A DNA stretch of 64,000 nt from Auanema rhodensis (Eukaryota; Nematoda; Chromadorea; Rhabditida; Rhabditidae), in assembly GCA_964057225.1 (NCBI GenBank), contig OZ059899.1, positions 17,802,501-17,866,500 of the forward strand. The letters are read 5' to 3'. The notes beneath the pieces were generated by a model, which did no database searches, had not been told where the DNA came from, and saw only the letters and a list, made by a program, of their open reading frames with translations. This document shows, one piece after another, positions 9,413 to 24,219 of the stretch (positions within the stretch are counted from its first letter, which is position 1; each line of letters opens with the position of its first letter). Made by a program: the position numbers and the translations under genes.

Positions 9413-12285
9413 AAATCGAGGATATAAGTGTGAACTTATATCAGTTGATATCTCGGTGCATTTTTAAGCTAGCGCAAATCTGATAACACAGATCGACGCA
9501 GCTTAAAAATCCGCATCGATTGCACTATACTACATTGAGAAACGCATAATACAAAACTTAGTTATGATCGTTTGAAAAAAGATGCATTAGTGTATGTTGA
9601 GTTTCCATGTACACTCAACATTGCTTCCAAAAACATTTTGACAAAAATTTTTCCGAAAAATTTCAAAATAATTTTGCAAAAAGTAGATGTTTTTAGATTC
9701 CTTTTTTCAAGGCAAAGACGATGGACAAAGTTATTCAACGAAAAAATTAATTCTGCAGGGTGAAAATCGAGGATATAAGTGTGAACTTATATCAGTTGAT
9801 ATCTCGGTGCATTTTTAAGCTAGCGCAAATCTGATAACACAGATCGACGCAGCTTAAAAATCCGCATCGATTGCACTATACTACATTGAGAAACGCATAA
9901 TACAAAACTTAGTTATGATCGTTTGAAAAAAGATGCATTAGTGTATGTTGAGTTTCCATGTACACTCAACATTGCTTCCAAAAACATTTTTACAAAAATT
10001 TTTCCGAAAAATTTCGAAATAATTTCGCAAAAAGTAGATGTTTTTAGATTCCTTTTTTCAAGGCAAAGACGATGGACAAAGTAATTCAACGAAAAAATTA
10101 ATTCTGCAGGGTGAAAATCGAGGATATAAGTGTGAACTTATATCAGTTGATATCTCGGTGCATTTTTAAGCTAGCGCAAATCTGATAACACAGATCGACG
10201 CAGCTTAAAAATCCGCATCGATTGCACTATACTACATTGAGAAACGCATAATACAAAACTTAGTTATGATCGTTTGAAAAAAGATGCATTAGTGTATGTT
10301 GAGTTTCCATGTACACTCAACATTGCTTCCAAAAACATTTTTACAAAAATTTTTCCGAAAAATTTCGAAATAATTTCGCAAAAAGTAGATGTTTTTAGAT
10401 TCCTTTTTTCAAGGCAAAGACGATGGACAAAGTAATTCAACGAAAAAATTAATTCTGCAGGGTGAAAATCGAGGATATAAGTGTGAACTTATATCAGTTG
10501 ATATCTCGGTGCATTTTTAAGCTAGCGCAAATCTGATAACACAGATCGACGCAGCTTAAAAATCCGCATCGATTGCACTATACTACATTGAGAAATGCTT
10601 AATACAAAAATTAGTTATGATCGTTTGAAAAATGATGCATTAGTGTATGTTGAGTTTCCATGTACACTCAACATTGCTTCCAAAAACATTTTGACAAAAA
10701 TTTTTCCGAAAAATTTCGAAATAATTTCGCAAAAAGTAGATGTTTTCAGATTTCTTTTTTCAAGGCAAAGACGATGGACATTGTTATTCAACGAAAAAAT
10801 TGATTCTGCAGGGTGAAAATCGAGGATATAAGTGTGAACTTATATCAGTTGATATCTCGGTGCATTTTTAAGCTAGCGCAAATCTGATAACACAGATCGA
10901 CGCAGCTTAAAAATCCGCATCGATTGCACTATACTACATTGAGAAACGCATAATACAAAACTTAGTTATGATCGTTTGAAAAAAGATGCATTAGTGTATG
11001 TTGAGTTTCCATGTACACTCAACATTGCTTCCAAAAACATTTTGACAAAAATTTTTCCGAAAAATTTCAAAATAATTTTGCAAAAAGTAGATGTTTTTAG
11101 ATTCCTTTTTTCAAGGCAAAGACGATGGACAAAGTTATTCAACGAAAAAATTAATTCTGCAGGGTGAAAATCGAGGATATAAGTGTGAACTTATATCAGT
11201 TGATATCTCGGTGCATTTTTAAGCTAGCGCAAATCTGATAACACAGATCGACGCAGCTTAAAAATCCGCATCGATTGCACTATACTACATTGAGAAACGC
11301 ATAATACAAAACTTAGTTATGATCGTTTGAAAAAAGATGCATTAGTGTATGTTGAGTTTCCATGTACACTCAACATTGCTTCCAAAAACATTTTTACAAA
11401 AATTTTTCCGAAAAATTTCGAAATAATTTCGCAAAAAGTAGATGTTTTTAGATTCCTTTTTTCAAGGCAAAGACGATGGACAAAGTAATTCAACGAAAAA
11501 ATTAATTCTGCAGGGTGAAAATCGAGGATATAAGTGTGAACTTATATCAGTTGATATCTCGGTGCATTTTTAAGCTAGCGCAAATCTGATAACACAGATC
11601 GACGCAGCTTAAAAATCCGCATCGATTGCACTATACTACATTGAGAAACGCATAATACAAAACTTAGTTATGATCGTTTGAAAAAAGATGCATTAGTGTA
11701 TGTTGAGTTTCCATGTACACTCAACATTGCTTCCAAAAACATTTTTACAAAAATTTTTCCGAAAAATTTCGAAATAATTTCGCAAAAAGTAGATGTTTTT
11801 AGATTCCTTTTTTCAAGGCAAAGACGATGGACAAAGTAATTCAACGAAAAAATTAATTCTGCAGGGTGAAAATCGAGGATATAAGTGTGAACTTATATCA
11901 GTTGATATCTCGGTGCATTTTTAAGCTAGCGCAAATCTGATAACACAGATCGACGCAGCTTAAAAATCCGCATCGATTGCACTATACTACATTGAGAAAT
12001 GCTTGATACAAAAATTAGTTATGATCGTTTGAAAAAAGATGCATTAGTGTATGTTGAGTTTCCATGTACACTCAACATTGCTTCCAAAAACATTTTGACA
12101 AAAATTTTTCCGAAAAATTTCAAAATAATTTTGCAAAAAGTAGATGTTTTTAGATTTCTTTTTTCAAGGCAAAGACGATGGACAAAGTTATTCAACGAAA
12201 AAATTAATTCTGCAGGGTGAAAATCGAGGATATAAGTGTGAACTTATATCAGTTGATATCTCGGTGCATTTTTAAGCTAGCGCAA

Positions 12286-15200
12286 ATCTGATAACACAGA
12301 TCGACGCAGCTCAAAAATCCGCATCGAATGCACTATACTACATTGAGAAACGCTTAATACAAAACTTAGTTATGATCGTTTGAAAAATGATGCATTAGTG
12401 TATGTTGAGTTTCCATGTACACTCAACATTGCTTCCAAAAACATTTTTACAAAAATTTTTCCGAAAAATTTCGAAATAATTTCGCAAAAAGTAGATGTTT
12501 TTAGATTCCTTTTTTCAAGGCAAAGACGATGGACATTGTTATTCAACGAAAAAATTGATTCTGCAGGGTGAAAATCGAGGATATAAGTGTGAACTTATAT
12601 CAGTTGATATCTCGGTGCATTTTTAAGCTAGCGCAAATCTGATAACACAGATCGACGCAGCTTAAAAATCCGCATCGAATGCACTATACTACATTGAGAA
12701 ACGCTTAATACAAAACTTAGTTATGATCGTTTGAAAAATGATGCATTAGTGTATGTTGAGTTTCCATGTACACTCAACATTGCTTCCAAAAACATTTTTA
12801 CAAAAATTTTTCCGAAAAATTTCGAAATAATTTCGCAAAAAGTAGATGTTTTTAGATTCCTTTTTTCAAGGCAAAGACGATGGACATTGTTATTCAACGA
12901 AAAAATTGATTCTGCAGGGTGAAAATCGAGGATATAAGTGTGAACTTATATCAGTTGATATCTCGGTGCATTTTTAAGCTAGCGCAAATCTGATAACACA
13001 GATCGACGCAGCTTAAAAATCCGCATCGAATGCACTATACAACATTGAGAAACGCTTAATACAAAAATTAGTTATGATCGTTTGAAAAATGATGCATTAG
13101 TGTATGTTGAGTTTCCATGTACACTCAACATTGCTTCCAAAAACATTTTGACAAAAATTTTTCCGAAAAATTTCGAAATAATTTCGCAAAAAGTAGATGT
13201 TTTCAGATTTCTTTTTTCAAGGCAAAGACGATGGACATTGCTATTCAACGAAAAAATTGATTCTGCAGGGTGAAAATCGAGGATATAAGTGTGAACTTAT
13301 ATCAGTTGATATCTCGGTGCATTTTTAAGCTAGCGCAAATCTGATAACACAGATCGACGCAGCTTAAAAATCCGCATCGATTGCACTATACTACATTGAG
13401 AAATGCTTGATACAAAAATTAGTTATGATCGTTTGAAAAAAGATGCATTAGTGTATGTTGAGTTTCCATGTACACTCAACATTGCTTCCAAAAACATTTT
13501 GACAAAAATTTTTCCGAAAAATTTCAAAATAATTTTGCAAAAAGTAGATGTTTTTAGATTCCTTTTTTCAAGGCAAAGACGATGGACAAAGTTATTCAAC
13601 GAAAAAATTAATTCTGCAGGGTGAAAATCGAGGATATAAGTGTGAACTTATATCAGTTGATATCTCGGTGCATTTTTAAGCTAGCGCAAATCTGATAACA
13701 CAGATCGACGCAGCTTAAAAATCCGCATCGAATGCACTATACTACATTGAGAAACGCTTAATACAAAACTTAGTTATGATCGTTTGAAAAATGATGCATT
13801 AGTGTATGTTGAGTTTCCATGTACACTCAACATTGCTTCCAAAAACATTTTGACAAAAATTTTTCCGAAAAATTTCAAAATAATTTCGCAAAAAGTAGAT
13901 GTTTTTAGATTTCTTTTTTCAAGGCAAAGACGATGGACAAAGTTATTCAACGAAAAAATTAATTCTGCAGGGTGAAAATCGAGGATATAAGTGTGAACTT
14001 ATATCAGTTGATATCTCGGTGCATTTTTAAGCTAGCGCAAATCTGATAACACAGATCGACGCAGCTCAAAAATCCGGATCGAATGCACTATACTACATTG
14101 AGAAACGCTTAATACAAAACTTAGTTATGATCGTTTGAAAAATGATGCATTAGTGTATGTTGAGTTTCCATGTACACTCAACATTGCTTCCAAAAACATT
14201 TTTACAAAAATTTTTCCGAAAAATTTCGAAATAATTTCGCAAAAAGTAGATGTTTTTAGATTCCTTTTTTCAAGGCAAAGACGATGGACATTGTTATTCA
14301 ACGAAAAAATTGATTCTGCAGGGTGAAAATCGAGGATATAAGTGTGAACTTATATCAGTTGATATCTCGGTGCATTTTTAAGCTAGCGCAAATCTGATAA
14401 CACAGATCGACGCAGCTTAAAAATCCGCATCGAATGCACTATACAACATTGAGAAACGCTTAATACAAAAATTAGTTATGATCGTTTGAAAAATGATGCA
14501 TTAGTGTATGTTGAGTTTCCATGTACACTCAACATTGCTTCCAAAAACATTTTGACAAAAATTTTTCCGAAAAATTTCGAAATAATTTCGCAAAAAGTAG
14601 ATGTTTTCAGATTTCTTTTTTCAAGGCAAAGACGATGGACATTGTTATTCAACGAAAAAATTGATTCTGCAGGGTGAAAATCGAGGATATAAGTGTGAAC
14701 TTATATCAGTTGATATCTCGGTGCATTTTTAAGCTAGCGCAAATCTGATAACACAGATCGACGCAGCTTAAAAATCCGCATCGATTGCACTATACTACAT
14801 TGAGAAATGCTTGATACAAAAATTAGTTATGATCGTTTGAAAAAAGATGCATTAGTGTATGTTGAGTTTCCATGTACACTCAACATTGCTTCCAAAAACA
14901 TTTTGACAAAAATTTTTCCGAAAAATTTCAAAATAATTTTGCAAAAAGTAGATGTTTTTAGATTCCTTTTTTCAAGGCAAAGACGATGGACAAAGTTATT
15001 CAACGAAAAAATTAATTCTGCAGGGTGAAAATCGAGGATATAAGTGTGAACTTATATCAGTTGATATCTCGGTGCATTTTTAAGCTAGCGCAAATCTGAT
15101 AACACAGATCGACGCAGCTTAAAAATCCGCATCGATTGCACTATACTACATTGAGAAACGCATAATACAAAACTTAGTTATGATCGTTTGAAAAAAGATG

Positions 15201-17901
15201 CATTAGTGTATGTTGAGTTTCCATGTACACTCAACATTGCTTCCAAAAACATTTTTACAAAAATTTTTCCGAAAAATTTCGAAATAATTTCGCAAAAAGT
15301 AGATGTTTTTAGATTCCTTTTTTCAAGGCAAAGACGATGGACAAAGTAATTCAACGAAAAAATTAATTCTGCAGGGTGAAAATCGAGGATATAAGTGTGA
15401 ACTTATATCAGTTGATATCTCGGTGCATTTTTAAGCTAGCGCAAATCTGATAACACAGATCGACGCAGCTTAAAAATCCGCATCGATTGCACTATACTAC
15501 ATTGAGAAATGCTTGATACAAAAATTAGTTATGATCGTTTGAAAAAAGATGCATTAGTGTATGTTGAGTTTCCATGTACACTCAACATTGCTTCCAAAAA
15601 CATTTTGACAAAAATTTTTCCGAAAAATTTCAAAATAATTTTGCAAAAAGTAGATGTTTTTAGATTCCTTTTTTCAAGGCAAAGACGATGGACAAAGTTA
15701 TTCAACGAAAAAATTAATTCTGCAGGGTGAAAATCGAGGATATAAGTGTGAACTTATATCAGTTGATATCTCGGTGCATTTTTAAGCTAGCGCAAATCTG
15801 ATAACACAGATCGACGCAGCTTAAAAATCCGCATCGAATGCACTATACTACATTGAGAAACGCTTAATACAAAACTTAGTTATGATCGTTTGAAAAATGA
15901 TGCATTAGTGTATGTTGAGTTTCCATGTACACTCAACATTGCTTCCAAAAACATTTTGACAAAAATTTTTCCGAAAAATTTCAAAATAATTTCGCAAAAA
16001 GTAGATGTTTTTAGATTTCTTTTTTCAAGGCAAAGACGATGGACAAAGTTATTCAACGAAAAAATTAATTCTGCAGGGTGAAAATCGAGGATATAAGTGT
16101 GAACTTATATCAGTTGATATCTCGGTGCATTTTTAAGCTAGCGCAAATCTGATAACACAGATCGACGCAGCTCAAAAATCCGCATCGAATGCACTATACT
16201 ACATTGAGAAACGCTTAATACAAAACTTAGTTATGATCGTTTGAAAAATGATGCATTAGTGTATGTTGAGTTTCCATGTACACTCAACATTGCTTCCAAA
16301 AACATTTTTACAAAAATTTTTCCGAAAAATTTCGAAATAATTTCGCAAAAAGTAGATGTTTTTAGATTCCTTTTTTCAAGGCAAAGACGATGGACATTGT
16401 TATTCAACGAAAAAATTGATTCTGCAGGGTGAAAATCGAGGATATAAGTGTGAACTTATATCAGTTGATATCTCGGTGCATTTTTAAGCTAGCGCAAATC
16501 TGATAACACAGATCGACGCAGCTTAAAAATCCGCATCGAATGCACTATACAACATTGAGAAACGCTTAATACAAAAATTAGTTATGATCGTTTGAAAAAT
16601 GATGCATTAGTGTATGTTGAGTTTCCATGTACACTCAACATTGCTTCCAAAAACATTTTGACAAAAATTTTTCCGAAAAATTTCGAAATAATTTCGCAAA
16701 AAGTAGATGTTTTTAGATTCCTTTTTTCAAGGCAAAGACGATGGACAATGTTATTCAACGAAAAAATTAATTCTGCAGGGTGAAAATCGAGGATATAAGT
16801 GTGAACTTATATCAGTTGATATCTCGGTGCATTTTTAAGCTAGCGCAAATCTGATAACACAGATCGACGCAGCTCAAAAATCCGCATCGAATGCACTATA
16901 CTACATTGAGAAACGCTTAATACAAAACTTAGTTATGATCGTTTGAAAAATGATGCATTAGTGTATGTTGAGTTTCCATGTACACTCAACATTGCTTCCA
17001 AAAACATTTTTACAAAAATTTTTCCGAAAAATTTCGAAATAATTTCGCAAAAAGTAGATGTTTTTAGATTCCTTTTTTCAAGGCAAAGACGATGGACATT
17101 GTTATTCAACGAAAAAATTGATTCTGCAGGGTGAAAATCGAGGATATAAGTGTGAACTTATATCAGTTGATATCTCGGTGCATTTTTAAGCTAGCGCAAA
17201 TCTGATAACACAGATCGACGCAGCTTAAAAATCCGCATCGAATGCACTATACAACATTGAGAAACGCTTAATACAAAAATTAGTTATGATCGTTTGAAAA
17301 ATGATGCATTAGTGTATGTTGAGTTTCCATGTACACTCAACATTGCTTCCAAAAACATTTTGACAAAAATTTTTCCGAAAAATTTCGAAATAATTTCGCA
17401 AAAAGTAGATGTTTTCAGATTTCTTTTTTCAAGGCAAAGACGATGGACATTGTTATTCAACGAAAAAATTGATTCTGCAGGGTGAAAATCGAGGATATAA
17501 GTGTGAACTTATATCAGTTGATATCTCGGTGCATTTTTAAGCTAGCGCAAATCTGATAACACAGATCGACGCAGCTTAAAAATCCGCATCGATTGCACTA
17601 TACTACATTGAGAAATGCTTGATACAAAAATTAGTTATGATCGTTTGAAAAAAGATGCATTAGTGTATGTTGAGTTTCCATGTACACTCAACATTGCTTC
17701 CAAAAACATTTTGACAAAAATTTTTCCGAAAAATTTCAAAATAATTTTGCAAAAAGTAGATGTTTTTAGATTCCTTTTTTCAAGGCAAAGACGATGGACA
17801 AAGTTATTCAACGAAAAAATTAATTCTGCAGGGTGAAAATCGAGGATATAAGTGTGAACTTATATCAGTTGATATCTCGGTGCATTTTTAAGCTAGCGCA
17901 A
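12286..17901 (+). repeat. Domain C: mixed 4- and 6-copy HOR, M36-M51
   Basis: The marker copy with GAGAAATGCTTGATAC continues at M39, M43, M45 and M51 (ATG at 13403, 14807, 15509, 17615). The first two keep the 1404-bp tetramer phase of domain B, then the phase changes to 702 and 2106 bp. Between these markers lie copies with AGCTCAAAAAT plus CATTTTTACAAA (M36, M41, M47, M49), copies with ATACAACATTG (M38, M42, M48, M50) and domain-A-like type 2 copies (M40, M46). M39-M44 and M45-M52 share the same order, except that the second block has an extra pair, as expected from a dimer duplication by unequal exchange. Confidence 0.75.
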
Positions 17902-20900
17902 ATCTGATAACACAGATCGACGCAGCTTAAAAATCCGCATCGATTGCACTATACTACATTGAGAAACGCATAATACAAAACTTAGTTATGATCGTTTGAA
18001 AAAAGATGCATTAGTGTATGTTGAGTTTCCATGTACACTCAACATTGCTTCCAAAAACATTTTTACAAAAATTTTTCCGAAAAATTTCGAAATATTTTCG
18101 CAAAAAGTAGATGTTTTTAGATTCCTTTTTTCAAGGCAAAGACGATGGACAAAGTAATTCAACGAAAAAATTAATTCTGCAGGGTGAAAATCGAGGATAT
18201 AAGTGTGAACTTATATCAGTTGATATCTCGGTGCATTTTTAAGCTAGCGCAAATCTGATAACACAGATCGACGCAGCTTAAAAATCCGCATCGATTGCAC
18301 TATACTACATTGAGAAACGCATAATACAAAACTTAGTTATGATCGTTTGAAAAAAGATGCATTAGTGTATGTTGAGTTTCCATGTACACTCAACATTGCT
18401 TCCAAAAACATTTTGACAAAAATTTTTCCGAAAAATTTCAAAATAATTTTGCAAAAAGTAGATGTTTTTAGATTCCTTTTTTCAAGGCAAAGACGATGGA
18501 CAAAGTTATTCAACGAAAAAATTAATTCTGCAGGGTGAAAATCGAGGATATAAGTGTGAACTTATATCAGTTGATATCTCGGTGCATTTTTAAGCTAGCG
18601 CAAATCTGATAACACAGATCGACGCAGCTTAAAAATCCGCATCGAATGCACTATACTACATTGAAAAACGCTTAATACAAAAATTAGTTATGATCGTTTG
18701 AAAAAAGATGCATTAGTGTATGTTGAGTTTCCATGTACACTCAACATTGCTTCCAAAAACATTTTGACAAAAATTTTTCCGAAAAATTTCAAAATAATTT
18801 TGCAAAAAGTAGATGTTTTTAGATTCCTTTTTTCAAGGCAAAGACGATGGACAAAGTTATTCAACGAAAAAATTAATTCTGCAGGGTGAAAATCGAGGAT
18901 ATAAGTGTGAACTTATATCAGTTGATATCTCGGTGCATTTTTAAGCTAGCGCAAATCTGATAACACAGATCGACGCAGCTTAAAAATCCGCATCGATTGC
19001 ACTATACTACATTGAGAAACGCATAATACAAAACTTAGTTATGATCGTTTGAAAAAAGATGCATTAGTGTATGTTGAGTTTCCATGTACACTCAACATTG
19101 CTTCCAAAAACATTTTTACAAAAATTTTTCCGAAAAATTTCGAAATAATTTCGCAAAAAGTAGATGTTTTTAGATTCCTTTTTTCAAGGCAAAGACGATG
19201 GACAAAGTAATTCAACGAAAAAATTAATTCTGCAGGGTGAAAATCGAGGATATAAGTGTGAACTTATATCAGTTGATATCTCGGTGCATTTTTAAGCTAG
19301 CGCAAATCTGATAACACAGATCGACGCAGCTTAAAAATCCGCATCGATTGCACTATACTACATTGAGAAACGCATAATACAAAACTTAGTTATGATCGTT
19401 TGAAAAAAGATGCATTAGTGTATGTTGAGTTTCCATGTACACTCAACATTGCTTCCAAAAACATTTTGACAAAAATTTTTCCGAAAAATTTCAAAATAAT
19501 TTTGCAAAAAGTAGATGTTTTTAGATTCCTTTTTTCAAGGCAAAGACGATGGACAAAGTTATTCAACGAAAAAATTAATTCTGCAGGGTGAAAATCGAGG
19601 ATATAAGTGTGAACTTATATCAGTTGATATCTCGGTGCATTTTTAAGCTAGCGCAAATCTGATAACACAGATCGACGCAGCTTAAAAATCCGCATCGAAT
19701 GCACTATACTACATTGAAAAACGCTTAATACAAAAATTAGTTATGATCGTTTGAAAAAAGATGCATTAGTGTATGTTGAGTTTCCATGTACACTCAACAT
19801 TGCTTCCAAAAACATTTTGACAAAAATTTTTCCGAAAAATTTCAAAATAATTTTGCAAAAAGTAGATGTTTTTAGATTCCTTTTTTCAAGGCAAAGACGA
19901 TGGACAAAGTTATTCAACGAAAAAATTAATTCTGCAGGGTGAAAATCGAGGATATAAGTGTGAACTTATATCAGTTGATATCTCGGTGCATTTTTAAGCT
20001 AGCGCAAATCTGATAACACAGATCGACGCAGCTTAAAAATCCGCATCGAATGCACTATACTACATTGAAAAACGCTTAATACAAAAATTAGTTATGATCG
20101 TTTGAAAAAAGATGCATTAGTGTATGTTGAGTTTCCATGTACACTCAACATTGCTTCCAAAAACATTTTGACAAAAATTTTTCCGAAAAATTTCAAAATA
20201 ATTTTGCAAAAAGTAGATGTTTTTAGATTCCTTTTTTCAAGGCAAAGACGATGGACAAAGTTATTCAACGAAAAAATTAATTCTGCAGGGTGAAAATCGA
20301 GGATATAAGTATGAACTTATATCAGTTGATATCTCGGTGCATTTTTAAGCTAGCGCAAATCTGATAACACAGATCGACGCAGCTTAAAAATCCGCATCGA
20401 TTGCACTATACTACATTGAGAAACGCATAATACAAAACTTAGTTATGATCGTTTGAAAAAAGATGCATTAGTGTATGTTGAGTTTCCATGTACACTCAAC
20501 ATTGCTTCCAAAAACATTTTTACAAAAATTTTTCCGAAAAATTTCGAAATATTTTCGCAAAAAGTAGATGTTTTTAGATTCCTTTTTTCAAGGCAAAGAC
20601 GATGGACAAAGTAATTCAACGAAAAAATTAATTCTGCAGGGTGAAAATCGAGGATATAAGTGTGAACTTATATCAGTTGATATCTCGGTGCATTTTTAAG
20701 CTAGCGCAAATCTGATAACACAGATCGACGCAGCTTAAAAATCCGCATCGATTGCACTATACTACATTGAGAAACGCATAATACAAAACTTAGTTATGAT
20801 CGTTTGAAAAAAGATGCATTAGTGTATGTTGAGTTTCCATGTACACTCAACATTGCTTCCAAAAACATTTTGACAAAAATTTTTCCGAAAAATTTCAAAA

Positions 20901-22464
20901 TAATTTTGCAAAAAGTAGATGTTTTTAGATTCCTTTTTTCAAGGCAAAGACGATGGACAAAGTTATTCAACGAAAAAATTAATTCTGCAGGGTGAAAATC
21001 GAGGATATAAGTGTGAACTTATATCAGTTGATATCTCGGTGCATTTTTAAGCTAGCGCAAATCTGATAACACAGATCGACGCAGCTTAAAAATCCGCATC
21101 GAATGCACTATACTACATTGAAAAACGCTTAATACAAAAATTAGTTATGATCGTTTGAAAAAAGATGCATTAGTGTATGTTGAGTTTCCATGTACACTCA
21201 ACATTGCTTCCAAAAACATTTTGACAAAAATTTTTCCGAAAAATTTCAAAATAATTTTGCAAAAAGTAGATGTTTTTAGATTCCTTTTTTCAAGGCAAAG
21301 ACGATGGACAAAGTTATTCAACGAAAAAATTAATTCTGCAGGGTGAAAATCGAGGATATAAGTGTGAACTTATATCAGTTGATATCTCGGTGCATTTTTA
21401 AGCTAGCGCAAATCTGATAACACAGATCGACGCAGCTTAAAAATCCGCATCGATTGCACTATATTACATTGAGAAACGCATAATACAAAACTTAGTTATG
21501 ATCGTTTGAAAAAAGATGCATTAGTGTATGTTGAGTTTCCATGTACACTCAACATTGCTTCCAAAAACATTTTTACAAAAATTTTTCCGAAAAATTTCGA
21601 AATAATTTCGCAAAAAGTAGATGTTTTTAGATTCCTTTTTTCAAGGCAAAGACGATGGACAAAGTAATTCAACGAAAAAATTAATTCTGCAGGGTGAAAA
21701 TCGAGGATATAAGTGTGAACTTATATCAGTTGATATCTCGGTGCATTTTTAAGCTAGCGCAAATCTGATAACACAGATCGACGCAGCTTAAAAATCCGCA
21801 TCGATTGCACTATACTACATTGAGAAACGCATAATACAAAACTTAGTTATGATCGTTTGAAAAAAGATGCATTAGTGTATGTTGAGTTTCCATGTACACT
21901 CAACATTGCTTCCAAAAACATTTTGACAAAAATTTTTCCGAAAAATTTCAAAATAATTTTGCAAAAAGTAGATGTTTTTAGATTCCTTTTTTCAAGGCAA
22001 AGACGATGGACAAAGTTATTCAACGAAAAAATTAATTCTGCAGGGTGAAAATCGAGGATATAAGTGTGAACTTATATCAGTTGATATCTCGGTGCATTTT
22101 TAAGCTAGCGCAAATCTGATAACACAGATCGACGCAGCTTAAAAATCCGCATCGAATGCACTATACTACATTGAAAAACGCTTAATACAAAAATTAGTTA
22201 TGATCGTTTGAAAAAAGATGCATTAGTGTATGTTGAGTTTCCATGTACACTCAACATTGCTTCCAAAAACATTTTGACAAAAATTTTTCCGAAAAATTTC
22301 AAAATAATTTTGCAAAAAGTAGATGTTTTTAGATTCCTTTTTTCAAGGCAAAGACGATGGACAAAGTTATTCAACGAAAAAATTAATTCTGCAGGGTGAA
22401 AATCGAGGATATAAGTATGAACTTATATCAGTTGATATCTCGGTGCATTTTTAAGCTAGCGCAA
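17902..22464 (+). repeat. Domain D: trimer within hexamer HOR (2106 bp), M52-M64
   Basis: A trimer repeats: a copy with GGACAAAGTAATTC (M52, M55, M59, M62), a copy with GCATAATAC plus ATTTTGCAAAA, and a copy with GAAAAACGCTT plus ATTTTGCAAAA. Rarer markers show a larger unit. AATATTTTCG occurs only in M52 and M59, and ATAAGTATGA occurs in M58 (20305) and M64 (22411), exactly 2106 bp or six copies apart. The first block has seven copies because its last type is doubled (M57 and M58). Confidence 0.82.
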
Positions 22465-24219
22465 ATCTGATAACACAGATCGACGCAGCTTAAAAATCCG
22501 CATCGATTGCACTATACTACATTGAGAAACGCATAATACAAAACTTAGTTATGATCGTTTGAAAAAAGATGCATTAGTGTATGTTGAGTTTCCATGTACA
22601 CTCAACATTGCTTCCAAAAACATTTTTACAAAAATTTTTCCGAAAAATTTCGAAATAATTTCGCAAAAAGTAGATGTTTTTAGAATCCTTTTTTCAAGGC
22701 AAAGACGATGGACATTGTTATTCAACGAAAAAATTGATTCTGCAGGGTGAAAATCGAGGATATAAGTGTGAACTTATATCAGTTGATATCTCGGTGCATT
22801 TTTAAGCTAGCGCAAATCTGATAACACAGATCGACGCAGCTTAAAAATCCGCATCAAATGCACTATACTACATTGAAAAACGCTTAATACAAAAATTAGT
22901 TATGATCGTTTGAAAAAAGATGCATTAGTGTATGTTGAGTTTCCATGTACACTCAACATTGCTTCCAAAAACATTTTGACAAAAATTTTTCCGAAAAATT
23001 TCAAAATAATTTCGCAAAAAGTAGATGTTTTTAGATTCCTTTTTTCAAGGCAAAGACGATGGACAATGTTATTCAACGAAAAAATTAATTCTGCAGGGTG
23101 AAAATCGAGGATATAAGTGTGAACTTATATCAGTTGATATCTCGGTGCATTTTTAAGCTAGCGCAAATCTGATAACACAGATCGACGCAGCTTAAAAATC
23201 CGCATCGAATGCACTATACTACATTGAAAAACGCTTAATACAAAAATTAGTTATGATCGTTTGAAAAATGATGCATTAGTGTATGTTGAGTTTCCATGTA
23301 CACTCAACATTGCTTCCAAAAACATTTTGACAAAAATTTTTCCAAAAAATTTCAAAATAATTTCGCAAAAAGTAAAAGTTTTTAGATTTCTTTTTTCAAG
23401 GCAAAGACGATGGACAATGTTATTCAACGAAAAAATTAATTCTGCAGGGTGAAAATCGAGGATATAAGTGTGAACTTATATCAGTTGATATCTCGGTGCA
23501 TTTTTAAGCTAGCGCAAATCTGATAACACAGATCGACGCAGCTTAAAAATCCGCATCGAATGCACTATACTACATTGAGAAACGCTCAATACAAAAATTA
23601 GTTATGATCGTTTGAAAAAAGATGCATTAGTGTATGTTGAGTTTCCATGTACACTCAACATTGCTTCCAAAAACATTTTGACAAAAATTTTTCCGAAAAA
23701 TTTCAAAATAATTTTGCAAAAAGTAGATGTTTTTAGATTCCTTTTTTCAAGGCAAAGACGATGGACAAAGTTATTCAACGAAAAAATTAATTCTGCAGGG
23801 TGAAAATCGAGGATATAAGTGTGAACTTATATCAGTTGATATCTCGGTGCATTTTTAAGCTAGCGCAAATCTGATAACACAGATCGACGCAGCTTAAAAA
23901 TCCGCATCGAATGCACTATACTACATTGAAAAACGCTTAATACAAAAATTAGTTATGATCGTTTGAAAAAAGATGCATTAGTGTATGTTGAGTTTCCATG
24001 TACACTCAACATTGCTTCCAAAAACATTTTGACAAAAATTTTTCCGAAAAATTTCAAAATAATTTTGCAAAAAGTAGATGTTTTTAGATTCCTTTTTTCA
24101 AGGCAAAGACGATGGACAAAGTTATTCAACGAAAAAATTAATTCTGCAGGGTGAAAATCGAGGATATAAGTGTGAACTTATATCAGTTGATATCTCGGTG
24201 CATTTTTAAGCTAGCGCAA

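Larger units (their letters stand above)
8074..12285 (+). repeat. Domain B: tetrameric HOR (1404 bp), three units M24-M35
   Basis: The four-copy unit is repeated at 8074-9477, 9478-10881 and 10882-12285. Order in each: one copy with ATTTTGCAAAA; two near-identical copies with CATTTTTACAAA and GGACAAAGTAATTC, which put a TAA into the recurring frame; then a copy with GAGAAATGCTT. These fourth copies start their ATG at 9191, 10595 and 11999, exactly 1404 bp apart. Most copies share GCATCGATTGC (a ClaI site) and GCATAATAC, which are absent from domain A. The fourth copy of unit 3 (M35) keeps the left half of its counterparts but has the right half of the first type, so it is an intra-monomer recombinant. 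Confidence 0.88.
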
